Source: Dendrobium chrysotoxum
Taxonomy: Eukaryota > Streptophyta > Magnoliopsida > Asparagales > Orchidaceae
Length of the DNA: 64,000 nucleotides
Direction: 5' to 3'
Assembly: GCA_019925795.1 (NCBI GenBank)
Contig: CM034301.1
Location: 47,765,783-47,829,782 of the forward strand
Shown: piece after piece, positions 23,901 through 34,204 of the stretch
How positions within the stretch are numbered: position 1 is the first letter of the stretch
How the letters are laid out: each line of letters begins with the position of its first letter
Translations under genes and position numbers: made by a program
The notes under the pieces: model-generated
What the model saw: the letters and a program-made list of their open reading frames with translations, nothing else
Databases searched by the model: none
Told to the model about the DNA's origin: nothing

Positions 23901-25619
23901 GCAAGAGGATGTACCTTGGTGTATGCTTTCTACTGATGATATTCTTCTTGTTGATAAGACTAGAGAGGGAGTTGAAGGTAAACTAGAATTGTGGAGGTCA
24001 ACCTTAGAGTCTAAAGGTTTTCGCTTGAGTATATCTAAAATGGAATATATAGAGTGTAATTTTAGTTATAATAAACCTAGTGAGGGGATTGTGACTTTGG
24101 GCGATCAAGTCATTAATAAGAGTACACGTTTTAGATATCTTGGATCTATTGTTCAGAGTGATGGTGAAATAGATGGGGATATTATCAGCAGAATGCAAGT
24201 TGGATGGTTGAAGTGGAGAAATGCATCGGGCTTATTGTGTGATAGAAAAGTACCCCTCAAACTTAAGGGAAAATTCTATAAGATGGTGGTGAGACCTGCA
24301 ATGCTTTATGGTGCCGAATGTTGGCCATTAAAAGAGAAGCATAATTCTAAGTTAAGTGTTGCAGAGATGAGGATGCTCAGGTTGATGAGTGGCTTTATCT
24401 TTAGAGATAGGATACGAAATGAGCATATTCGTGAAAAGGTTGGAGTAGCTCCAGTGGAAGATAAGATTAGAGAGAGTCGCCTTAGATGGTTTGGTCACAT
24501 AAAACAGCGGCCTCCCGTTGACCCGATTAGGAAAGTAGAGGTCTTAGATTTGACTTATGTTAAGAAAGGTAGAGGTAGACCTAAAAAGACTTGGTTAGAA
24601 AATATTAGAAATGATCTTTCTTTATTAGATTTAAACGATAATTTGACTTTTAACAGGACACAATGGAGAAAAAGGATTCATGTAGCCGACCCCACGTAGT
24701 GGGATAAAGGCTTGATGTTGTTGTTGTTGTTGTTGGGCTCTATTATACCTTTCTACTTATATATATAACTCCTCTGTATATGGAACAGATGATGAAAAAT
24801 ATATAGTAAGTTCAGCTCTCTCTTTTTCATTTCTCTGCTATGTAATTGCTCTCTGCATTTCTGCTTTCTGAATCTGCAGCAATTTAATTTCAATTTATGT
24901 ATACTTGTTCATACATGAACAAGCATCTCAGCAAATTCGTTTGTTTGACTCCTCTATATCTGATCTCAGGCCGATAAAAACAGTAATGAGCGTATGGTCA
25001 AACAAACCCAGAGAAATTCCTCCGTCAAAATGGGTCTTATTCATAAATCCTCATCCAAAATACAACAAGAACAATAGCAGAAATTATAGAAGAAAGAACT
25101 CACTCCAGGAGAGAGATCAAATCCAATCGCGTTTGTCCCCACGCCGGACAAAAGCATCAATGGGTGATTCCTCTTTGGCGCCTAAGAACAAAAAACCAAC
25201 CCCATCAGAAGACACAATCCGAAATTATCGACAACACTCAATCATACAAAAGAAGCCCAAAATAATCAACACTACTCAATCACCTCATTAGAGGGGAGAT
25301 ATCGCCAGAGGGCGATCTTCCAATCAGTGCCAGGAACCGGCACGTAATGGAGCTCGTCTGCAGTGCAGATTTCCGGTTTCTTCCCCTTCTCAACCGAAGA
25401 TAAAGCGCCGGCCCCACCGCCAATGGCCGCAGTAGAGGCTTCAATCGATGCAGAGAACGGCCTCCGGGAAGGGATTGCAGAGCGCAGTACCACGAACCGC
25501 GCCGTGGGCCGCCTCCGGCTATGACCGTCGCCAGTCCAGGAGTGGAGAGGGCTTAGGTAACAGGCGGTCGCCGCAGTCTGGAGGGCGGCGCGAAGATCAG
25601 CAGCGTGTATGTGGAGCAT
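8962..25619 (-). CDS. Alpha/beta-hydrolase family protein, At1g15060-like (one exon not located)
   Basis: Exons found on the minus strand: 25619-25284, 12764-12087, 11974-11872, 11064-10705, 9494-9324, 9233-9133 and 9039-8962 (stop TAA at 8964-8962). Located exons give 608 residues in consistent phase. Exon 1 (112 residues) ends EICTADELHYVPVPGTDWKIALWRYLPSNE. The next located exon starts SFARHM..GFDTWIVEVRGAGLS and has a long helical insertion. The nucleophile elbow is GHSMGG (11974-11872 exon). An acid candidate lies in LAGDQDLICPPEA and a catalytic His candidate in GPHYAHYDLVGG. The family is plant-specific with unclear substrate. The segment of about 25 residues normally between WRYLP and SFARHM (first core strand) was not found in the 12.5-kb intron, which holds a hAT, a TR-GAG and an RTE. 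The gene may be intact with a diverged exon, or damaged. Confidence 0.85.
11576..11710. mobile_element. Tourist-like MITE, copy 3 (in a hydrolase intron)
   Basis: Starts GGCTTCGTTTGAGACAGC and ends GCTCAAATGAAGTC, with ATA on both sides. The centre is AT-rich and self-complementary. It lies in the intron between the exons at 11064 and 11872. Confidence 0.6.
13287..14160. mobile_element. Non-autonomous hAT element (in the large hydrolase intron)
   Basis: An 874-bp element with terminal inverted repeats TAGGGGCGGATCTA and TAGCTCCGCCCCTA. Eight-bp flanks are CTTGTTAC (13279-13286) and CTTGTTGC (14161-14168), one mismatch apart. TAGNG ends and an 8-bp duplication are diagnostic of hAT. The interior is AT-rich with no transposase. 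Confidence 0.85.
14169..18147. other. Intron sequence without recognised genes
   Basis: Part of the large hydrolase intron. The GC content rises in places (14160-15500, 17100-18100), as expected for an old degraded retroelement, but no protein domain or terminal repeat could be identified. It holds the poly-G tract at 14740-14770. Confidence 0.4.
14740..14770 (+). repeat. G-rich tract with quadruplex potential
   Basis: Four or more consecutive G-runs are separated by single A or T bases, giving the layout expected for a G-quadruplex on the plus strand, which is antisense to the hydrolase transcript. Confidence 0.8.
18153..18608 (+). repeat. 5' LTR of the TR-GAG element
   Basis: 456 bp, TG...CA ends, nearly identical to 20054-20536 apart from the start of the latter. 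Confidence 0.88.
18715..20059 (+). pseudogene. Ty3-type gag of the TR-GAG element, broken
   Basis: The N-terminal part from ATG 18715 (MAERKVKVLEGELGQL) is coiled-coil-like and stops at about 19017. The middle part around 19080-19450 is interrupted by several stops. The C-terminal part, 19454-20059, holds the retrotransposon gag domain (YREKFEYLASQLDHLPE, FMKRLTPKIRAAV) and a zinc-knuckle-like CFRCDERYTPGHKC. Gag would form the particle. The middle portion resembles the gag of the chromovirus at 47627-52862 (PIFEGEDA..GW), so the two belong to related Ty3 lineages. Confidence 0.8.
20054..20536 (+). repeat. 3' LTR of the TR-GAG element, with duplicated start
   Basis: The beginning contains a second copy of the polypurine tract plus LTR start: GGGAGGGGAGTATT occurs at 20041 and again at 20071. 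The 5' LTR lacks this roughly 30-bp duplication. Confidence 0.8.
20542..21560. other. Intron sequence without recognised genes
   Basis: Continues the sequence interrupted by the TR-GAG element. No coding or terminal-repeat signature was recognised. Confidence 0.4.
21571..24734 (+). mobile_element. RTE-clade LINE, copy R1, degenerate
   Basis: Flanked by the 10-bp duplication GGGCTCTATT (21561-21570 and 24735-24744). It starts near the ACTGTCATTGCCAGG motif shared by all three RTE copies and ends GTAGTGGGATAAAGGC followed by a (TTG)n tail, the 3' end typical of plant RTE elements. It lies antisense inside the 12.5-kb hydrolase intron. Confidence 0.9.
21652..24699 (+). pseudogene. RTE endonuclease-reverse transcriptase, broken (R1)
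   Basis: The N-terminal part is an apurinic-type endonuclease (IRIGTWNIGS, CIQETKW, IISAYAPQVG). The C-terminal part is a reverse transcriptase (NQFGFMPGRST, FVDLEKAYDKVP, GLHQGSALSPYLFALVMD). The catalytic FADD motif reads STDD. Stops and shifts occur near 22207, 22232, 22959, 23100, 23236, 23316 and 23725, so the copy is inactive. The last segment, 23761-24699, is a long open stretch. Confidence 0.88.
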
Positions 25620-26668
25620 TCTCCAACGCCAGCGTTTAGGTCGTCGTCTCGATTCCGCTCTTAAAATAAAATTTCCCTTTTCTTCCGCTAAAATTTCTCC
25701 ACGCTTTCTCCATGCCCATTTCCTTTTCTACCAATTTCTTTCACGGATTTGGTCCCCGGACCGACGGTCCCACCGCTGAAGAACCGACCACACGTGGCAC
25801 GAATCAGTCCAGTCTGATTTATTCTTTTTTTTTTGCGTGTGGATGAAGATTTTTTATTTTTATTTTTTTTGGAACGGGATATCCATGAATGCCACTCCCG
25901 AGAGGGTGCTTGGCAGCATGACTAATCGTGAGCTAACCTAAAAGAGGCATCCACCCCAAAACCTCCTGGCCCTCACTTAATTGGGCCCCGCTTAAGAGGT
26001 ACTATCGCTCGAGAGGAATTAAATACAGATTGGGGGGTTCCCAACCGTACTCGCCCATCAACAAAATTAAACAACGGTAGGTATAAAGAAATTATTAGAT
26101 GCAAGTCTGAATTTACCTAGACTCTAATGTTTATAAGTCATGTGGCCTATAAATATTCTATATATTATAGACATCTAGTACACACAGGATATGTATAAGC
26201 CAAGTGACTTATACATATTGAAGTTCGGATATGAGCTATATCTGGACCCCACAGGTAATAATTTCTCATGTGTATTGGGGGATGCTGATAAAAATTTCAA
26301 AGGCTGATCAAAATCTTAAAACAAATTATTACTTTATGCAGCACTGCAGATGATTGTTGCTTTAGATATATTTATGTTATCTATATTATGTGTCATTATC
26401 ATACGCTAACTCAATATTGCATGAAGTTTCTTTCAATGGGTAGATGAAATAGGATTATGATAGACATAATTTTATATATGAAATAGAAAAAAAAATAGAA
26501 TTTTAATAATTTTATTTATTGAAAGTGAACAAAGTAGTTAAAAACTTAAAATACATATTCTTCTAAAATAAATAAATAAAAGATTTCAGGGTGGGGCAAA
26601 TTTTTAAAATGATGTTGCTGCTAATTATTTCGGTGAATACAAAATTAAAAAAAAAAAAAAAAGAAAAG
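25620..26668. other. 5' flank of the hydrolase gene, with a possible short retroposon
   Basis: The promoter of the hydrolase gene should lie in 25620-25840, but no clear TATA box is seen. At about 25840-26060 a GC-rich block ends on the minus strand in an A-rich tail (near 25845-25870), which could be a SINE or an LINE end. No target duplication was established. Confidence 0.35.
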
Positions 26669-27720
26669 TTAGATATAATGCCAGTCGTTTGGTAATCCAA
26701 CGACTAGCTCTGATGGGGCTATGCCAAGACAAGTCATTATCTTTCTTAACAACTGACTCTATTTATTTTAATGACTGTCTCCATTTAATTTAATTTTCAT
26801 TAAATTATTTCGATTCACATATTTATATTACAGTTCAATTATATTATAGCTCAATTATATTTCTGTTTAATTATATTATAGTTTAATTAATTAAATTAAT
26901 TAATTAGAAGGATAGGGCTAGTCGTTTAAAAAGGAAAGAACTTGACTATTAATAAATTAAATTAGGAAATTATATTTTAGCAAATTAACATATTAAATTA
27001 ATAAATTAAATTAGTAAATTATATTTTAGTAAAATTAATAAATTATATTATAGTAAGATTAACAAATTATATTAATAAATTAAATTAATATATTATATCT
27101 TAGTAAAATTAATGAATTAAAAAAAATTAGTAAATTATATTTTAGTAAAGTTAATAAATTAAATTAGTAATTTATTTTTTAGTAAAATTAATAAATTAAA
27201 TTAGTACATTTTATTATAGTAAAATTAATAAACTAAAATATTAAATTTTATTATAGTAAAATTAACAAATTAAATTAATATATTTTTGACAAGGGCAAGT
27301 CGTTTAAATATATTAATTTTACTAAAATATAATTTACTAATTTAATTTGTTAATTTAATATAATTTAATTTACTAATTTAATTTATTAATAGGCAAGTTA
27401 TTTCCTTGTTAAAAGACTTGCCCAAATTACTTGAATAATATAAGTGAACTTAATATAAAACCGCTAAATTGAACTATAACATAAAACCTTGAATTGTAAT
27501 AATTTTGTGAAAATAAAATTAAATGGAGCCAGTTGTTAAGAAAGGCAACGATTTGCCTCCCGACCTGTGACTATATTCATCCATCCAAGCTGAGGACCTG
27601 ACCCATCCCACCTACGCCTTGCCCGAATGCAAACTCTTGACCAACTATACCCTCTGCCATATAGATTTGCCCCGACAGAGTCAGTCGTTGGGTTACCAAA
27701 TAACTGGCATCATATCTAAA
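26669..27720. mobile_element. Large foldback (inverted-repeat) element
   Basis: The outer arms 26669-26718 and 27669-27720 are inverted copies beginning TTAGATATAATGCCAGT. Further paired blocks lie at 26729-26800 against 27495-27560 (core TTTCTTAACAACTG) and at 26907-26960 against 27370-27422. The centre is made of very AT-rich imperfect repeats of an AAATTAATAAATTAAATTAG type. The right arm has an extra internal block of about 100 bp. No transposase was seen and no clear target duplication was found, so the superfamily is unknown; a Mutator-like foldback is one option. Confidence 0.7.
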
Positions 27721-27995
27721 TTTTTATTTTTTTTATTTTGTTTTGCTGAAATAATTAGCGATGAACATCATTTTAGAAATTTGTTTGATAATTGTCCACC
27801 CTTAACTCTTCCTGATTACACCCCTATGAGTGATGATGAGAATTATTAGATCCTGGCTCAATAAGATAGTTTAACTAGCTTGATTGTTTGATTGATACCT
27901 ATAGATATTACATATTAATCGTTATTTGGCTTGGATCGAGCTACTTATACGTGTATATACGATTTGGATCTTCTCTGAACTTTTTTTTAAATTTT

Positions 27996-29647
27996 TGTTG
28001 CGTCCTGGAATATTTGCGACGGTAGAGAGTGATATAATTTAGCGTCTTAGTTTTGTATGAAGATCCAGCACACAACATATAAGAGAGTATGGTTATGACG
28101 TTTATAAGAGACACCATAATTTTTATGTGGAAACCCCTAAAAAGGAGAAAAATCATGGGGCTTGGCTCAGTTTGAATGAATCCACTAGTGCTTGCAATTG
28201 ATTACAAATGAGGTCCTTCCTTATGAGGAAGGTCTTGGCTCGAAGTAGCAAATATACATCATATAGAGTGCATTATATGGTGGGAGTTGAAAGAATTAGT
28301 GTTGATATATTCGTTTGGGTGGCAAGACCATAGTCAACCAGCAATGTAAGTCGGAAGGATTGTAGTTAGATGACGGTTGTCGGAAGAACTGTAGTCGGGA
28401 GACGGTGGACGGAAGGACCATAATCGGTGGGTGACGGTGGTTAGAAAGGAATGTAGTTGGCATTGGTGGTTGGTAGAATTATAGTAGGCGGGCTACGGAA
28501 GTTAAGAAGATCGTAGTTGGGCAAAGGTGGTTGGAAGGACTGTAGTCTGCTGGTGATAGAGGTCGAGAGGACCGCAATTGAGCGATGGTGGTTGGAAGGA
28601 CCATAGTCGGCGGGCAACAGTGGTCATAAGGACCGTAGTTGGCGGGCGACGATGGTCGAAAGGACCATAGTTGGTTGTCGATGATGGTCGAAAGGACTAT
28701 AGTTAGTGGGCGACGGTGGTCGGAAGGATCGTAGCAGTGGTCGACAAAACGATGGAAGTTCGTTGGTAATCGACGAACGGGTGGAAGTCCGACTGTGGTC
28801 AGGACAAACTCTAGTGAAGGTCGATTAATTAGTGGAAGTCTATTGGTGATCGACGAACATGCGAAAGTCTGACAGCGATCGGAAAGAACTCCAGCGGTGG
28901 TCGACGAACAAGTAGAAGTCCAATAGTTGTCGAGGAGAACTCCGACGGTGGTCAAAGAGCGGGCGGAAGTTCGATAGTGGTTGGGAAGAACTCCAGCAGT
29001 GGTTGACCAAAGGGCAGAAATTCGGCAGTGATCGATGAACATGCAAAAGTTTGACGGTGATCGATGAACAGGCGGAAGTCTAACGGTGGTCGAAAAGAAC
29101 TCTGGTGGTGGTCGAAAGCTCCCAAATTCTTCCATTCTCTTCGTCCTTTCGTCCTCCCCCCCATGAGAAGAATGAGGGCTATTTATAGTTTTTTGAGAGT
29201 GGCATGTCTTGTAAATATGGGGAGGATTAAGGTCAAGATGGGAGTGATTTGAATGGACAGTCGATATTGATCGCTTTGATCATAGACTATTTATTGATCA
29301 TTTGAATATCTTAATGATATCAGAATTCGGCGATCTTGAGCTTGTTGGATTCGTCTCGTCGAGTCGCTTGATTTGATTATAAACATGTCACGTTTTGAAT
29401 TCATTTGGTAGTCCAAATTATGCTTTGAAGCCCTCTAAATATGTCTTGGACCCTTGATTTAGGCTCATTTACGCTCAGATTTGAATGATTTTGATGTTGT
29501 TGGGTTCGCTTTTTTGAGACGTTCAGTTCGACTTTAAGTTTGATATAATCCGAGTTCGGATAATCCTAGATTTAATTTTGGAAGCTTTCGACTCAATTTT
29601 GCTTCGAGATTTGTGCCTGATCAAGATAATTTTTTGATGATGTACCA
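27996..29647 (-). mobile_element. Solo LTR with internal minisatellite (family A, copy 2, inverted)
   Basis: On the plus strand it begins TGTTGCGTCCTGGAAT and ends GATGATGTACCA, the reverse complement of the copy at 5527-7320. The flanks ATTTT and AATTT fit a 5-bp duplication with one slipped base. An inverted TATA box lies at about 29180-29188. The minisatellite spans about 28350-29110, and a 218-codon open frame of PPEFF-like repeats runs through it on the minus strand (29135 to 28479). It is 1652 bp long, shorter than copy 1 mainly in the repeat zone. Confidence 0.8.
28350..29110 (-). repeat. Minisatellite inside solo LTR copy 2
   Basis: GTCGGAAGGACCGTAGTCGG-like units of about 30 bp (28350-28740), then longer units near 45 bp (28740-29110). 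This is the same two-zone order, inverted, as in copy 1. Confidence 0.8.
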
Positions 29648-29652
29648 AATTT

Positions 29653-30072
29653 ATATTTTAATCGTTATTTTTATTAGGAGCTTTTACTTTTGTGTTGTTC
29701 ACTTATATGTTTCTTCAATGGTTCTCATTATTGTTTTGAAGGCTTTTTACGGCTTTATAAAATTTGTCATATAAGTATATTTTATTAATAGAAATCGGCT
29801 AGGAGCGGCCCTCACTTTTTCAAAAAAAAAAAAAAAAAAAAAATCTTTGAATACAAATTTTTTAATGAACACCTTAATATTTCTACCGTCTTGCATAAAA
29901 TTAAAATCTTGCGGAGGACTAAATTGATGAAATGAAAGATATGTCACGGCTTTAAGAATGTTATCTCTATCTATTTTACTTGAGGGGCAACATTGATGCT
30001 TTGATTTCTATGAATTTTGTTGGCACTTTGGCCCAATGTCTTCTTATTTATGCTTAGGTGCTATTTGAACTT
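29653..30072. other. Spacer with a poly-A run
   Basis: An uninterrupted A-run of about 21 bp lies near 29822-29842 just after a GC-rich GAGCGGCCCTCAC block, as at the end of a retroposon. No element could be delimited. Confidence 0.4.
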
Positions 30073-30085
30073 CGCCTCAATTTTT

Positions 30086-30829
30086 TTTTTTTTTTTGAAA
30101 ATTATGGGTAGAGCCCTTGTATTGATAAAAAAACAGAAAAATTTCAAGTGCGCTGCCATACAAAGATTGACTATAGATGCGCAGCTACCAAAAAGTGAGC
30201 AAGCTCGCTGCCAAAAACTAAAAAAGACTACAATCAAGCAGAAAAAGACCAAAAAAATCTAGAAAATAAGATGTAGCAAAAGACATATCCAACCAGCAAC
30301 CCAAAAAAACTTATCACCAAAAAAATAAAAATGAGACGGGCAGAAATGCTAATGGCTAAAACTAATAAGCCAGGATTCAGGGGATATAAATTTGATTTCA
30401 AAAGAACGAAGCAGCGGATTAGTCCGCCCTGGTTGGCAAGAGAGCATCTAAGGGGCGAGAATTTAGAGTTTAAGGGATGTTCATAATTATCTTGGGCATA
30501 GCAAAAATCCCCCCAGATCATACGAGAGCATCATATGCTTTACCTGATGGAGACGAGCCGAGAAAACCAACATAGGGAAAGCAACATCCATATCACCGAA
30601 TCCAACCAATAGCAGAAGTTAGAAATTACACCCCCAACGGCCATGACCATATACATTTCAATCCACATGAACCACATAGCTATGTATCGAAACGAGCCCC
30701 TAAAAAAAACCTAGAAAAGTTGAGCTCTCCTTAATAATATCACTATGCTTCCATTTCGATGATTTCCAGCAAATAACCCTTGAAATTTTGGAGCATAAAA
30801 TAGAGATGCTCCCAAAATTGAAATTAAAT
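30086..30829 (-). mobile_element. 5'-truncated L1-type LINE, 3' end only
   Basis: Flanked by CGCCTCAATTTTT at 30073-30085 and 30830-30842. The minus-strand 3' end is an A-run (T-run on the plus strand from 30086). The content is untranslated T-rich 3' sequence without domains. Its insertion structure parallels the LINE at 2996-5384. Confidence 0.75.
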
Positions 30830-30842
30830 CGCCTCAATTTTT

Positions 30843-33287
30843 AGTAAAGCTAATGCGCAGAGTTTGTTGCTATCATTTAAATTTGTTTATTGATGTTCTA
30901 TGGGGCTAGCAATTGGGATTCTATGATGGGCATTTCATATTCTCAAATGTGTTGGAGTTTTTTGAAACAATAGGTTGCTTCGTGTTTGTTGGTGATGTGT
31001 CTCAATTTTGTTTTTCTTTTCTTTTCAGGATGATGCATAATCCTTGTCTATGTTGCTACTTGAATGACGCCTGTAGACAATCCCTATTTCTTTCTCTCCC
31101 ACATATGTAACTGACTTGACACTTATGCCTCAATTGCCTAGTTGAGTTTTGATTGTTTCTTTTTTTTAGTTTGTCCATGTTCTTCGGGATCTTAACCTCC
31201 GAGAGTGGTTTCTTTTTCTTGTTATTTTATTTGGAGTTTTTTTTTATCTTTAACATATGTAGGTCTTTTTATTTATTTATTTATTAATTTTTGGAATTTC
31301 TTCATTTTTAATATATGAGTGATTGCTCTCAATTTCATAAACTTGTTCAAGTCCTTTGGGATATTATTTCTCTAGGGTGGTTTCTTCACCTTGTTATTTT
31401 CTTTGGGTTTTTTTTGTATGTCTTTGGCATACATAGCTTTTTTTTTTTTTTTGGTAATTTCTCCATTTTCAATATATGAGTCATTGCTTGTTGCATAAAA
31501 TTAAAAATATTCCTCAGGCTTCTTGTGGCTCATCCTCAATGAACTAGACTTTAGGACTATTACTGAGGGGAAAAGTGCAATAGTAGTTGTATGTTTGCAT
31601 CATCATAATAAAAGATATTAGAAAATCAATCAATAAATAAATACACTAACGGATCTTAACATTGAGGTCTAGTTCATGATCAAATACAATTTATAATTCA
31701 ACTGCTGCTCATGATGACAATATCAAAATGGTGATATATGAAAAAATATTATTTCAAAATATTTAAATTATGATCATCGTACCTCAATGGTTAAGAATTT
31801 TACTCTAGGGCATAAATTCAAAGCCATTGACTCATGAATTTTTCGAAATTCATGGATGATGAAAACCACTCCTAATTGCACAACTAATTCTACAAACCCA
31901 ATGAAATTACTACAAATGCCCAATTTCATTAGCCAACATTAAAACCAACAACTTAAGCAAATTAATTAATCATTATTCTAATATGATTAATGAATTGATG
32001 CCAAGGATTAATGCTCTCCAAGGGAGCACTGAGATGAGATTCGAATTCGATTGTTGAATATCTAACTAGTGAAAAGGTAAAGTCATTTCCCATTATGAAT
32101 TTGGGTGAAAAAGAGTAATAAGTAAGGTGTTAGCTCCTTTAACATGACATGCTTAGCTCCTCTAACATGTCATGTTATGTTCCTTATTAAGATTTTTGAA
32201 TTAATGTATATGACTTTTTTTTTTTTTTTTTTGAACAAGGGATCACCATATAAGTATCAAGTTTTCCACCATCTCTTATTAGAGATTTCCTCTTCCTCTC
32301 TGTCAAAACATATTCATCCTTTTCTCATCTTCGTTGATTAACCTAAATTTGTAAATACAATAATGATTCTTCTTACATAAACAAGATGTCAAATAAAATT
32401 TTTTTTTTTTGCTCAAAATCATCTAGCAATAAGTCAATCATGTATTCATGCGCATATATCGACATTCTCTTGCTCTCTCAAAACTGCATGATCCAATAAA
32501 AATTTCAATAAAAGGATCATAAGAGGACAGAATTTAATTATAATCCAAAATTTTCAAAATTTTTAAGCCTGCTTGACTAGGGCTTAGGTTAAGTCAAGAT
32601 AAACTAAGTCATGCGGTGACATTCACAATATTTACACCTACTTATTATGAGAGTATTACTTAGAAAATTTATTTACGTCCTTAATGCTAAGACTTAAATT
32701 TGCTATCCACCCATCTTAACTTTTAATTTACCGCATTGCGTAAGGGCAAGGGGGCAAAACCGAGCAAAATAAGAGGTAATAAGCCACCCTATCTACTGGG
32801 TTCAATAATTTGGAGGCAGATTGAATTCAATATTTTTGTAACACATTTCACTGAGCTCATCAGCTAAAGCAGCTGAGGCCCAATAGGGTTGAACTTCTCA
32901 GCTAGGCTTATAAAGTCCTAGCGATCAGTTTAAAAATAATATAGGTTGGATTGGGCCGAAGTGATGGATTCAGTCAAAGTAGGAGTGCAATTGAGTCAAG
33001 CCGGCTTATGAGTGCACTCACATTTGACTCGATAACGAGCTTATGAGCTGAGCTTATCAAGCTTCGATCTCGAGTTCTAACAATTTTTCAAGCTCGTGAA
33101 GTAATTGAGCCTGATTTCGATGAACTTGCTGCTCGACTCGGTAGACTGTCAAGTTGCTCTAATAACAACGGAGGCGAAATAGCAGGTTCGGGTTAAACCT
33201 GCTGAGCGGGTTGTATCTAAGGTGCAGGTCAAGTAATAGTTCGTATGAAGAGAAACAATTTGAGGTAGGCTCTTAGTTAACAAAGTA
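30843..33287. other. Intergenic sequence between the LINE fragment and the hAT near DEG1
   Basis: AT-rich, with T-runs near 31240, 31440, 32217 and 32400. Sequence around 32990-33140 (GCTCGACTCGG, GAGCTTATGAGC) resembles hAT-like repeats. No gene was recognised. Confidence 0.4.
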
Positions 33288-33295
33288 CGGGGTTT

Positions 33296-34012
33296 AGGGC
33301 TGCAAGCGAACTAAACGTTCGACGAGCTACTCGATGCTCGGTTCGATTAAAGCTCGTTTGTGATCATTTAATTATCAAAACAAACAAACTTGAATAACAT
33401 CTTAAATACTCGATCCTTAAATAAACAAGCTTGAACACTAATGTGTTCAGTTCATTTATGTTCACGAACATCATCATTTGAAGTTCGTGAACAAGCTCAA
33501 CATTAAGCTCGATTCGTGTTCGATTCAGCTTTCGTGAATAAGTTCGATAAAAACTCGATTAATATTTAATTATAAAATTGATAAATATATATAATATAAA
33601 TATCAACATGCTTTATTTTATATGATGCATTTGTTTTGATAGTCTGTTTTATAGGATAAATTTAATTTCATGAACCAGAGACATTTTATATTTGTCCATA
33701 TTTGCTAGATTGTTTGTTTAAGATGTTCATGAATAAATTTAAGGTTTGTTTATTCAATAGATTGTTTGCTAAATATGTTCACGAATATAGCTCGTTAAGG
33801 CTTATTTGTTTAAAGCTCGATAAGCACTAAACGAACCAAACATGAACCGAGCATGAACCAAACATGAACACCCTTAAATTAAACGAACCAAACATGAACA
33901 CAAACAATAAAACTCGAATCAAACATGAACCAAACTTGAACATGCTAATGATAAATAAACTCAAACATGAACACTCACATACTCGGCTTGACTCGGTTCG
34001 TTTACAGCCCTA
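33296..34012. mobile_element. Non-autonomous hAT element next to the DEG1 promoter
   Basis: A 717-bp element with inverted ends TAGGGCTGCAAGCGAAC and GTTCGTTTACAGCCCTA. Eight-bp flanks are ACGGGGTT (33288-33295) and ACGAGGTT (34013-34020), one mismatch apart. TAGGG ends and an 8-bp duplication indicate hAT. The interior is full of AAACATGAAC and GCTCG motifs and has no transposase. It ends 192 bp before the DEG1 start codon. Confidence 0.85.
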
Positions 34013-34039
34013 ACGAGGTTAGATTACCAGCTGTGGGGT

Positions 34040-34062
34040 TGGGCTAATTGGGCTAATGGGCT
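34040..34062 (+). promoter_or_regulatory. Three TGGGCT site-II-like motifs upstream of DEG1
   Basis: TGGGCT occurs at 34040-34045, 34049-34054 and 34057-34062, about 145-165 bp before the ATG. TGGGCY (site II) elements are known TCP-binding sites in plant promoters of organelle and growth genes. Activity here is inferred. Confidence 0.5.
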
Positions 34063-34204
34063 GGGCGAATCTGGGTGCGTGTTGGGGTCTGTAACGCATT
34101 GGAGAAGAATTCCAGAGAGCTCGTGTCCACTCGGGAAGGAGAGTGGTACAATCAAGTATGAGACAGATTAGCAGACTTGGCGTCGCGGTGTTGGATACTC
34201 GAGA

